From: Caballeronia hypogeia
GTDB lineage: Bacteria > Pseudomonadota > Gammaproteobacteria > Burkholderiales > Burkholderiaceae
Direction of reading: 5' to 3'
Length of the DNA stretch: 64,000 bases
NCBI RefSeq assembly: GCF_001544875.2
Contig: NZ_FCOA02000034.1
Span: forward strand, 1 to 64,000
Of the stretch, positions 7,714-15,560 are shown piece by piece; positions within the stretch are counted from its first letter, which is position 1; each line of letters opens with the position of its first letter. A model generated the notes under the pieces. The model had not been told where the DNA came from. It made no database searches and saw only the letters and a list, made by a program, of their open reading frames with translations. A program made the position numbers and the translations under genes.

Positions 7714-8870
7714 ACGCGCGCGGCCCACTCGCAATGTTCACGCGCTTCTCCTTCACGCGCTGGTGGAGCATCGTCACCAAGGAGTTCCTGCAATTGCGGC
7801 GCGATCGCATCACCTTTGGCATGATCGTGGGCTTGCCGATCGTGCAGCTCGCGCTGTTCGGCTATGCGATCAACACGGACCCGAAGCACTTGCCCACTGC
7901 GATCATCACGGCGGATCAGAGTCCGTTTTCGCGCAGCTTCATCGCGGCCATGGAGCATTCGCAATACTTCGATATCGTCGAAACCCTGCCCGATGACGAA
8001 GCTGGCCGCCGCGCGCTCGCGCAAGGCCGCGTGCTGTTCGTGCTGAACATTCCCGCCGATTTTTCGCGCAGGCTGCTGCGCGGCGAACGGCCCGCGCTGC
8101 TCGTCGAAGCGGACGCCACCGATCCGACCGCGGTCAGCAAGGCGACCATGGCCCTGTCGAATCTCGCGCAGTCGGTTGCGCAAAAGGACATCACGGGGCC
8201 GCTCGCCTACCTCAATGGCAGGCCCGCCGCCTTCGACGTACAGGTGCACAACCTCTACAACCCTGAAGGCATCACGCAATACAACGTCGTGCCGGGCCTG
8301 ATGGGCGTGATCCTCACGATGACGCTCGTCATGATGACGGGCCTCGCCATCACGCGCGAACGCGAACGCGGCACAATGGAAAACCTGCTCGCGACTCCGG
8401 TGCGACCCATCGAAGTGATGACCGGCAAGATCATCCCTTATGTATTCATCGGCCTGATTCAGGCGACCATCATTCTCATGGCCACGCGCTTCGTGTTCCA
8501 TGTACCGCTGATCGGCAATCCGTTCGCGATCTATCTCGCCGCGCTGCTCTTCATTGCCGCGAATCTGACCGTGGGCATCACGCTGTCGTCGCTTGCGCAG
8601 AACCAGCTTCAGGCCATGCAGCTCACCATGTTCTATTTCCTGCCGAACATCCTGCTCTCGGGTTTCATGTTTCCGTTTGCGGGCATGCCGCGATGGGCGC
8701 AGTTCATCGGCAATCTGCTGCCGCTCACGTACTTCAACCGCCTGATTCGCGGCATTCTGCTCAAGGGCAACGGCTGGGCGGACCTGTGGCCTTCCGTCTG
8801 GCCGATGATGCTGTTCACCGTCATCGTGATGGGCATCGCGCTGCGCTTCTACCGGCGTACGCTGGATTGA
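7710..8870 (+). CDS. ABC-2 type permease (YhhJ/YbhR-like)
   Basis: This 386-residue membrane protein has the ABC-2 layout: one N-terminal segment (ITFGMIVGLPIVQLALFGYAI), a long periplasmic loop (about residues 55-190), and a C-terminal bundle including MGVILTMTLVMMTGLAI and TRERERGTMENLLATPV, the cytoplasmic coupling motif of the family. It would form the export channel, probably as a homodimer because only one permease gene is present. Start ATG overlaps the ATPase stop. Substrates of such systems include drugs and toxic organics; none is predictable here. Confidence 0.9.
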   Translation: MNARGPLAMFTRFSFTRWWSIVTKEFLQLRRDRITFGMIVGLPIVQLALFGYAINTDPKHLPTAIITADQSPFSRSFIAAMEHSQYFDIVETLPDDEAGRRALAQGRVLFVLNIPADFSRRLLRGERPALLVEADATDPTAVSKATMALSNLAQSVAQKDITGPLAYLNGRPAAFDVQVHNLYNPEGITQYNVVPGLMGVILTMTLVMMTGLAITRERERGTMENLLATPVRPIEVMTGKIIPYVFIGLIQATIILMATRFVFHVPLIGNPFAIYLAALLFIAANLTVGITLSSLAQNQLQAMQLTMFYFLPNILLSGFMFPFAGMPRWAQFIGNLLPLTYFNRLIRGILLKGNGWADLWPSVWPMMLFTVIVMGIALRFYRRTLD

Positions 8871-8880
8871 GGAGACGTCG

Positions 8881-10326
8881 ATGAAACCGCTCGTTCCGTT
8901 CTGCGTCCTCGTGCTGTACGGCTGCACGGTCGGTCCCGACTTTCATTCGCCCGCCCCGCCCGATACGCAGAGTTACATCAAAACGCCGCCACAGACACCT
9001 CTTTCGACAGTGACGCCGCAGCGCTTTCCATCGGCCGATCGTGCGTTGCCGCTGTGGTGGACGCAGTTCGGCTCGGACGCGCTGAACCATCTCGTCGATC
9101 GCGCGCTGGAGGACAGCCCGACGCTCGAACAGGCCCGCGCGAGACTCGTGCAGGCGCGCGAAGACTACCGCGCGCAAGCGGGCGCGACTTACTTCCCGTC
9201 CGTCGACGCTTCGCTGTCCACGTCGCGTCAGAAAGTCGATCCCGCCGCGTTCGGCGTGCCGATACCGGCGCCGGGGCCGTTCACGCTTTACGACGCATCG
9301 GTGAGCGTGTCTTACACACTCGATGTCTTCGGCGGCGAGCGGCGCGCGCTCGAAGCACTGCGCGCGCAAGTGGATTACCAGTCGTTCGAGCTGGATGCGG
9401 CGCGTCTTTCGATCGCGGGCAATGTCGTCGCCACCGTGATACGACGCGCGTCGTTGCAGCAGCAGATCACGCTGACGGAACGTCTCGCCGATGCACAGGC
9501 CCGCCAACTGTCGATCATGGAGGGCCGGCTGAAAGCGGGCGGCGTCGCGCAACTCGACGTGCGCAGCCAACGCACGCTGCTCGAGCAGACACGCGCGAGC
9601 CTGCCATCGCTAGTCACGCAACGCGATCAGGCCGATCATCGTCTTTCAGTGCTCACCGGAGTCGAGCCGTCCAAAGCCGACTTCGATGCGATCACGCTCG
9701 ACTCGCTGCATCTGCCCGGCGACGTTCCGCTCACGCTGCCTTCGACGCTCGCGCGCGAACGTCCCGACATCCGCGCAACGGAGGCGTTGTTGCATCAGGC
9801 CAGCGCGCATGTCGGGGTGGCGACGGCCGATCTCTATCCGAAGTTCTCGCTCACGGCGGGTGCGGGCAGCCAGCGCACCAGCATTCGCGACATGCTGAAC
9901 AGCATGAACGTGTGGAATGTGGGACTCAATCTGACGCAGCCGCTCTTTCATGGCGGCGAGCTGCGTGCGAAGAAACGTTCGGCGGAAGCGGCCTATGATG
10001 CAGCGCTGCAAGCGTACCGTCAGACCGTGCTCGACGCGCTGCAGCAAGTCGCCGACAGCCTGAGCGCGCTGCAGAACGATGCCGGCGCATTGCAGTCGCG
10101 GGAAGTGGCGGCGAGCGAAGCACAAGCGAGTCTCGACACGACCATGGCGCGTCACGCGGCGGGCGGCGTGAGCCGCTTCGAATTGCTTGACACCCAGCGG
10201 CAGGCGCTGCAAACGCAACTCGACTACGCGCTCGCGCAAGCGAACCGGCTCTCGGACACGGCCGCGCTGTTCCAGTCGCTGGGTGGCGCGGGTGAAGACA
10301 TGAAAGCCGCCTCCGCGCCGCGATGA
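8881..10326 (+). CDS. NodT-family outer-membrane efflux lipoprotein
   Basis: The 481-residue protein starts with a short lipoprotein signal (FCVLVLYGC, Cys15) followed by TVGPDFHSPAPP, the standard opening of NodT/OprM outer-membrane factors. Two internal repeats typical of TolC-like trimers are visible, with WWTQFGSDALNHLVDRALEDSPTLEQARARL in the first and LARERPDIRATEALLHQASAHVGVATADLYPKFSLT in the second. It should provide the outer-membrane duct for the HlyD-ABC system. A GAGGAGACG site precedes the ATG, ten bp after the permease stop, so it completes a four-gene operon. Confidence 0.92.
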   Translation: MKPLVPFCVLVLYGCTVGPDFHSPAPPDTQSYIKTPPQTPLSTVTPQRFPSADRALPLWWTQFGSDALNHLVDRALEDSPTLEQARARLVQAREDYRAQAGATYFPSVDASLSTSRQKVDPAAFGVPIPAPGPFTLYDASVSVSYTLDVFGGERRALEALRAQVDYQSFELDAARLSIAGNVVATVIRRASLQQQITLTERLADAQARQLSIMEGRLKAGGVAQLDVRSQRTLLEQTRASLPSLVTQRDQADHRLSVLTGVEPSKADFDAITLDSLHLPGDVPLTLPSTLARERPDIRATEALLHQASAHVGVATADLYPKFSLTAGAGSQRTSIRDMLNSMNVWNVGLNLTQPLFHGGELRAKKRSAEAAYDAALQAYRQTVLDALQQVADSLSALQNDAGALQSREVAASEAQASLDTTMARHAAGGVSRFELLDTQRQALQTQLDYALAQANRLSDTAALFQSLGGAGEDMKAASAPR

Positions 10327-10344
10327 AAGCGGTTGCGCCCGCAA

Positions 10345-11898
10345 CTATCCGCCGAGCGTCGCAAGCCGATGCTTGAGCACCTTGCCGCTCGCCGATACCG
10401 GCAACGCGTCGAGAATGCGGATGGACGATGGCCGCTTGTAGGGCGCGAGCCGCACGCTTGCCCAGTCGGCCAGTTCACGCTCGCTGGCCACGCTGCCTGG
10501 CCGCAATTCGACGAACGCCAGCACCTCCTCGTTGCCCTCGACATGCCGCCCGACCACGGCGGAATGCAGCACATCGGGATGACTGTTGAGCGCCTGCTCC
10601 ACTTCGGCGGGATAGACGTTGAAGCCCGAGCGGATGATGAGTTCCTTGCTGCGCCCGACGATATACAGCTCGCCGTGTTCGAAGCGCGCGAGGTCGCCGG
10701 TCCTGAGCCAGCCATCCGGCGTGACCGTGGCCGCCGTCTGCGCCGGATCGCGGTAATACCCGAGCATGACGTTCGGCCCGCGGACCCACAATTCGCCGGT
10801 GTCGTCGTGTGCATCGGCTTGTTGCGCGAGTGGCACGATGCGCGCTTCGACTCCCGGCACCAGCGGACCGACGGACGCGTCACGCGCGGGCGCGTCGAGA
10901 CGCGTATTGGACACGGTGGGACTGGTCTCGGTCATGCCGTAGCCGTTGTGCAGCGGCACCCCGTAGAACGCCTCGGCCGCGGCCTTCAGCGACATGTCGA
11001 GCGGCGAGCCGCCGCAATAGACGAAGCGGAGCGAGGACGCGTGCAGGCCGCCTTCCGGCGTGTAGCGGTCGATCAGCTTCGCATGCATCGCCGGCACGCC
11101 CTGAAAGATGGTCATGCGCTCGTCGCGAAGCACGCGACCTGCCTGCTCGGTGTCGAAGCGCGCTGCCAGCCGCAGCGTCGCGCCCGCATACAACGAGCCG
11201 AGACATACCGATGTGAGACCGAAGACATGCGAGATGGGCAACACGGCATAGACGCGATCATCGGGGCCGACACGGCGCAGCGTGCTCGATATCGCCGCGA
11301 CGAACAGCAGATTGCGATGCGACAGCATCACGCCTTTCGGCGCGCCCGTCGTGCCTGTCGTGTAGATGAGCGCCGCGCATTGGCGATTTGCAGGCAGACC
11401 ATGCGGCTCCTGCCCGGATGACGCATCGACGGCGCTCAATGCGAACGCGCCTATCGGCGTGGCGTCGAGCGTCTCCGTGCGCGCCGCGTCGCGTTGCGCG
11501 TGATGCGCGGCGTCGTCGGATGCTTCGACCGTGAAGAAGGCAATGCGCGGTTTCGCGTGCGCGCGGATCGCATCGAGCTCGACGGCGGACAGACGCGCAT
11601 TGGCCACGAGCGCCCATGCATCGAGCCGGCTCACGGCAAAGAACGCCGTGACCAGCGCGACGCTGTTCTCGCCGACCAGCATCACGCGATCGCCCGCGCG
11701 CACGCCCGCCGCCGCGAAACGCGAGGCCAGCGCATCGACAGCGTGCTCCAGTTGCGCATACGTCAGCGCGCGGGCGTCCTCGCGCAACGCGATGTGTTCG
11801 GGCTGAGCGATCGTCCCGCGCGTGACGATCGCGTCGATGCGCTCGGGCAGCGAGGCGATGAGCGCATCGACATCGATGCTGTGTGCGGAAGCGTTCAT
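10345..11898 (-). CDS. AMP-dependent acyl-CoA synthetase/ligase
   Basis: A 517-residue ANL-family enzyme that activates a carboxylic acid with ATP and joins it to CoA. Visible motifs are the P-loop IYTTGTTGAPKGVMLSH, NGYGMTETSP, GELWVRGPNVMLGYYRDP, the hinge TGDLARFEHGELYIVGRSKELI and the C-terminal catalytic Lys in ASGKVLKHR. ATG 11898 is preferred; an in-frame TTG at 11952 overlapping the upstream stop would add 18 residues but has no well-spaced ribosome binding site. It is the last gene of a GntR-SDR-BKACE-dehydrogenase operon, so its substrate is probably an intermediate of that pathway. Confidence 0.88.
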   Translation of the reverse strand: MNASAHSIDVDALIASLPERIDAIVTRGTIAQPEHIALREDARALTYAQLEHAVDALASRFAAAGVRAGDRVMLVGENSVALVTAFFAVSRLDAWALVANARLSAVELDAIRAHAKPRIAFFTVEASDDAAHHAQRDAARTETLDATPIGAFALSAVDASSGQEPHGLPANRQCAALIYTTGTTGAPKGVMLSHRNLLFVAAISSTLRRVGPDDRVYAVLPISHVFGLTSVCLGSLYAGATLRLAARFDTEQAGRVLRDERMTIFQGVPAMHAKLIDRYTPEGGLHASSLRFVYCGGSPLDMSLKAAAEAFYGVPLHNGYGMTETSPTVSNTRLDAPARDASVGPLVPGVEARIVPLAQQADAHDDTGELWVRGPNVMLGYYRDPAQTAATVTPDGWLRTGDLARFEHGELYIVGRSKELIIRSGFNVYPAEVEQALNSHPDVLHSAVVGRHVEGNEEVLAFVELRPGSVASERELADWASVRLAPYKRPSSIRILDALPVSASGKVLKHRLATLGG

Positions 11899-11948
11899 TT
11901 CAGGCGAGATCGTTCGTGACAGTGACGCCGGGATGATAACGTCCGTGC

Positions 11949-12884
11949 TCAATCCTTGAGATCGCGGCGATGCGCGAGCAACGCCATCAAACGACGATCG
12001 CGCCAGCGGCTGCGCTCTTCGATTTTGTCGCGCGGCAATTCGGCGCGTCGTTCGGCATCGAGCCGGTCGAGCGTGTCGGCGGACCAGTCGAACGGTTTGC
12101 GCCCTGCCGCGATGCTTCGATAGGTGCCGCCATAACGCGACGCATAATCGGCCACACCGCCGGGCGCGTTGAGGTCGATGGTTTCGAACGGCCCCATGAA
12201 CGACCAGCGCATCGCGAGTCCGTCGCGCATGACGGTGTCGAGATCGGCGGCGCTCGCATAGCCTTGTTCGTAGAGACTCAAGGCTTCGTCCAGGACCGCG
12301 CCTTGCAGACGATTGAGCAGAAAGCCCGCGATCTCGCGATTGACGGTCACGGGTTTTTGCTTCGCCTCTTCATAGATCGCGCGGGCGCGCTCCATCGTCT
12401 CGCGCGAAGTCCACGGCGCGCCGCACAACTCGACGAGCGGCACGAGCGAAGGCGGATTCACCGGATGCGCGACCAGACAGCGCGCGCGCCCTTGCAGGCC
12501 TTCCGTGAAGGTCGACGCGGGCAGTCCCGAAGTCGAGCTTGCGAGCAGCGCATCGGGCTTCGTCAGACGGTCGAGCTCGGTGAAGAGCGCGCGCTTGGCC
12601 TCCACCACTTCCGCGATGTTCTCCTGCACGAGATCCGCATCGGCGACGGCATCGGCGAGGCTCTCGCATGCGCCGATGCGCGCGACAATCGTATCGACCG
12701 GTTCGTCGATCAGATCGAATGACGCGAGATCCTGCACGCTTTCGCGGATCGCGGGAATCGCGCCCGCAAGCATTTCCGGCGACGCGTCGTGAATCGTCAC
12801 GTTGAAGCCGCTCTTCGCGAACACGATCGCCCACGCCCGGCCGATGCGGCCCGAGCCGATCACCGCAATGTTCTTCGCTTGCAT
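11949..12884 (-). CDS. 3-hydroxyacyl-CoA dehydrogenase family protein (L-carnitine/L-gulonate dehydrogenase-like)
   Basis: This 311-residue NAD-dependent oxidoreductase opens with a Rossmann motif (AVIGSGRIGRAWAIVFAKSGF) and carries the family markers AHPVNPPSLVPLVEL and a C-terminal WSFMGPFETIDLNAPGG, close to lambda-crystallin/L-gulonate 3-dehydrogenase and L-carnitine dehydrogenase. It would oxidise a 3-hydroxy acid to the 3-keto acid. The next upstream gene encodes a beta-keto acid cleavage enzyme, the natural consumer of that product. The ATG at 12884 begins right before the Rossmann strand. Exact substrate is unresolved. Confidence 0.82.
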   Translation of the reverse strand: MQAKNIAVIGSGRIGRAWAIVFAKSGFNVTIHDASPEMLAGAIPAIRESVQDLASFDLIDEPVDTIVARIGACESLADAVADADLVQENIAEVVEAKRALFTELDRLTKPDALLASSTSGLPASTFTEGLQGRARCLVAHPVNPPSLVPLVELCGAPWTSRETMERARAIYEEAKQKPVTVNREIAGFLLNRLQGAVLDEALSLYEQGYASAADLDTVMRDGLAMRWSFMGPFETIDLNAPGGVADYASRYGGTYRSIAAGRKPFDWSADTLDRLDAERRAELPRDKIEERSRWRDRRLMALLAHRRDLKD

Positions 12885-12906
12885 CTGTGTATGGTCCTCG
12901 TCCCGT

Positions 12907-13839
12907 TCAGAAGTTGGTGTCGGCGGCGCCTTTGAGCTTGAGCATGTCGCGCGCATCGGCGGGCGTCGCGATATCGAGCGACAAGCCTTCAATCACTTGC
13001 CGGATCTTGCGCACCTGCGCCGCGCTCGATTCCGCGAGCCTGCCCGGCTCGATCCACAACGAATCTTCCAGACCGACGCGCACGTTCGATCCCTGCGCGA
13101 GGCCCATCGAGCCGAGCGGAATCTGATTGCGGCCAGCGCCGAGAATCGACCACACATAGTCCTTGCCGAAGAGACGATCCGCAGTGCGCTTCATGTGCGC
13201 GAGGTCTTCCGGATGCGGCCCGATGCCGCCCAGCAAACCAAACACGCTCTGCACGAAAAACGGCGGCTTCGCGAGCCCGCGATCGACGAAATGCGCGAGG
13301 TTGTAGAGGTGCGAGATGTCATAGCACTCGTATTCGAAGCGCGTGCCGTTCGCGCCGCACGAGGTCAGGATGTATTCGATATCCGCGAAGGTGTTCTTGA
13401 AGACGAGATCGCGGCTGTTCTCCAGATGCTTGCGCTCCCATTCGTACTTGAATTCCTTGAAGCGTTCCAGCATCGGATAGAGGCCGAAGTTCATCGAGCC
13501 CATGTTCAGCGACGCCACCTCCGGTCTGAAGTGATGCGCGGGTTTCAGCCGTTCCGCGACGGTCATATGCGGGCTGCCGCCCGTCGTGAGGTTGATGACG
13601 GCATCCGTTTCCGCCTTGATGCGCGGCAGGAACTCCTGAAACACGGCGGGCTCCTGCGTCGGGTGACCATCGTTCGGATCGCGCGCGTGCAGATGGATGA
13701 TCGCGGCGCCCTCCTTCGCGGCGGCCAGCGCCGCATCGCCGATCTGCTGCGGCGTGAGGGGCAGATACGGCGACATCGAAGGCGTATGGATCGCGCCGGT
13801 CGGCGCGCAGGTGATGATGACCTTGCGTTTCGTTGCCAT
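12907..13839 (-). CDS. Beta-keto acid cleavage enzyme (BKACE, DUF849 family)
   Basis: BKACE enzymes condense a beta-keto acid with acetyl-CoA and split it to acetoacetate plus a new CoA ester. The 310-residue TIM-barrel sequence shows the N-terminal CAPTGAIHTP, the metal-binding HLHARDPNDGHPT (His49 and His51) and later VQSVFGLLGGIG. Characterised members act on 3-keto-5-aminohexanoate or dehydrocarnitine. The neighbouring hydroxyacid dehydrogenase makes a dehydrocarnitine-type or related beta-keto acid route likely, but the specificity residues were not modelled. It lies 22 bp upstream of the dehydrogenase gene and 14 bp downstream of the SDR gene. Confidence 0.88.
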   Translation of the reverse strand: MATKRKVIITCAPTGAIHTPSMSPYLPLTPQQIGDAALAAAKEGAAIIHLHARDPNDGHPTQEPAVFQEFLPRIKAETDAVINLTTGGSPHMTVAERLKPAHHFRPEVASLNMGSMNFGLYPMLERFKEFKYEWERKHLENSRDLVFKNTFADIEYILTSCGANGTRFEYECYDISHLYNLAHFVDRGLAKPPFFVQSVFGLLGGIGPHPEDLAHMKRTADRLFGKDYVWSILGAGRNQIPLGSMGLAQGSNVRVGLEDSLWIEPGRLAESSAAQVRKIRQVIEGLSLDIATPADARDMLKLKGAADTNF

Positions 13840-13853
13840 TTATTCCTCTTGTT

Positions 13854-14660
13854 TTAAAGGACTTCCACGTTGCCGCAGACCGATATCGCTTGCCCCGAAA
13901 TGCCGCTGCCCGCCGGAGAGCACAGAAAGAGCGCAGTGGCCGCGATTTCCTCGGGCGTCGTCATGCGTCGCAGCGACACCTTCGCGAGATACTGCTGCTC
14001 CATCTCTTCATAGGAGAGCTTCAGTTGCTTCGCGCGCGCGGCGATCACGCGCTCGATGCGCGGCCCTTTTACGATGCCCGGCTGGATCGCGTTGACGCGT
14101 ATGTTCGACGGCCCGAGCTCGATCGCCAGGCTCTTGATCATGCCGACCACAGCCCACTTCGTCGCGGCATACGGCGTTCGGAATGCATAGCCGAGCCTTC
14201 CCGCCACGGATGACAACGCGATGATCGTCCCGCCGCCATGCGCGTCGCGCAACAGCGGCACCGCGCGGCGCGCGAAATAGAACTGCGCGTTCAGATTGAC
14301 GTCGATGGTCTGCTGCCACTCCTTCACGTCGAGCGTTTCGATATCGCCCGTCGGGCCCGCGATGCCCGCGTTGTTCACGAGCACGTCGAGTCCGCCGAGC
14401 TCCTTCCGCACGTCGGCGAACACGCGCTCGACGGCAGCGTCGTCCGATACGTCCGCGAGCGTCGACGTGATCGCGTTGCACTCCGTCTGCGCTTCGGCGC
14501 GCGTCAATGCATCGATGGCCTCGGCGCTCGAATCGCAGACGTGCACGCGCGCGCCCGCATCGATGAACGCGCGCGCCATCACGAGCCCGATGCCCGATGC
14601 GCCGCCCGTGATCAGCACGCGCAAGCCCGCGTGCGGTTTCAACATCTGCAAAACCGTCAT
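13854..14660 (-). CDS. Short-chain dehydrogenase/reductase (SDR)
   Basis: A classical 268-residue SDR oxidoreductase: cofactor motif TGGASGIG near residue 19, NNAGIAG, catalytic Ser in IALSSVAG, and the active-site YAATK. The acidic residue after the second strand (VHVCDSS) favours NAD over NADP. The C-terminal Ser-Gly rich end with QAISVCGNVEVL is usual for the FabG/BDH-like group. In this operon it could oxidise a hydroxy intermediate or acetoacetate-derived hydroxybutyrate. The ATG at 14660 is 26 bp after the GntR gene. Confidence 0.85.
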   Translation of the reverse strand: MTVLQMLKPHAGLRVLITGGASGIGLVMARAFIDAGARVHVCDSSAEAIDALTRAEAQTECNAITSTLADVSDDAAVERVFADVRKELGGLDVLVNNAGIAGPTGDIETLDVKEWQQTIDVNLNAQFYFARRAVPLLRDAHGGGTIIALSSVAGRLGYAFRTPYAATKWAVVGMIKSLAIELGPSNIRVNAIQPGIVKGPRIERVIAARAKQLKLSYEEMEQQYLAKVSLRRMTTPEEIAATALFLCSPAGSGISGQAISVCGNVEVL

Positions 14661-14686
14661 GCCTGTCTCCGTTGTTGTCGTTGCGC

Positions 14687-15400
14687 TCAGGCGCTCGCCT
14701 GCGCGCCGTCCTTGTTGCATGCCTGAAGTCTTTCGCGCAGGTCGGCTGCCGCATCGCCGATATCCTTCTCGATGCCCGCGCGCGCGCCTTCGCCGTCGCC
14801 ACGCCAGAGCGCTTCGACGATGAGCCGGTGCGCGACCATCGAAAGCCGCATGTGGGGAATGTCGGGGGCGACGAGATTGAGGAACGGGCCGATACGCATC
14901 CACAGGTTCTGGATCGTCGCGAGTGTGAGATCGCTGGCGCCGTGCGTGTAGATGGCGATATGAAATCCGAAGTTACTGCGCAGATACGCGGGCGCGTCAC
15001 CGGCTTCGACCTGCGCGTTCATCGTGTCGAAGATGGCTTGCAGGGCTTCGAGATGCGCGCGCGTCATGCGCGACGCCGCGCGCTTCGCGACCGCGCCTTC
15101 CAGTGCGCAACGCACGTCGCGCAACTCTTCGAGCAGTTCGAGGGTCATGGGCGGCACCATCAGCGCACGGCCCGGACCGTCGATCAACGCGCCTTCCGCC
15201 TGCAATCGCGTGAGCGCGGCGCGCACCGGCATGGTCGAGGAACCCACCGCTTCGGCCACGCTGCGCAGGCTCAGCAGTTGTCCGGGCGCGATGCGGCCTG
15301 ACATGATGGCCTGCCTGAGTTGCGCGTAGACTCGTCCGGCCATGGTTTCGCGTGCAACCAATTCGAGCGCGGGCAAGTCCGTCGTCGAGCGTGTCGCCAC
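14687..15400 (-). CDS. GntR-family transcriptional regulator (FCD subfamily)
   Basis: A 237-residue regulator with an N-terminal winged helix (VYAQLRQAIMSGRIAPGQLLSLRSVAEAVGSSTMPVRAALTRLQAEGAL) and a helical FCD effector domain carrying the metal-site pattern with FHIAIYTHG and MVAHRLIVEAL. Such proteins usually repress catabolic operons until a carboxylate ligand binds. It is the first gene of the operon and has a palindrome about 70 bp upstream, so autoregulation of the whole set is likely. Confidence 0.9.
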   Translation of the reverse strand: MATRSTTDLPALELVARETMAGRVYAQLRQAIMSGRIAPGQLLSLRSVAEAVGSSTMPVRAALTRLQAEGALIDGPGRALMVPPMTLELLEELRDVRCALEGAVAKRAASRMTRAHLEALQAIFDTMNAQVEAGDAPAYLRSNFGFHIAIYTHGASDLTLATIQNLWMRIGPFLNLVAPDIPHMRLSMVAHRLIVEALWRGDGEGARAGIEKDIGDAAADLRERLQACNKDGAQASA

Positions 15401-15467
15401 ATCTGCCTCCGTTCTTTCGTTCGGTTGCGGGGATGCTTCGAGAAGATGCTTCGGAAATCGTGTGACC

Positions 15468-15477
15468 TGTGATCACA
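15468..15477. promoter_or_regulatory. Candidate GntR operator TGTGATCACA
   Basis: A perfect 10-bp palindrome 68 bp upstream of the GntR start, extended on one side by TGTGAC (15461-15466). FCD-type GntR proteins bind short palindromes of the form TnGTnnnACnA, which this resembles. It is the only obvious dyad in the 160-bp region upstream of the operon. Confidence 0.45.
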
Positions 15478-15560
15478 CTTGCAGGGCTAGAGTGTCGGAC
15501 GCGAGAACGCGTGAGTCAACGCTGAATTACTAAGTGAAAACGCGAAGAGGTCGAACCCAT

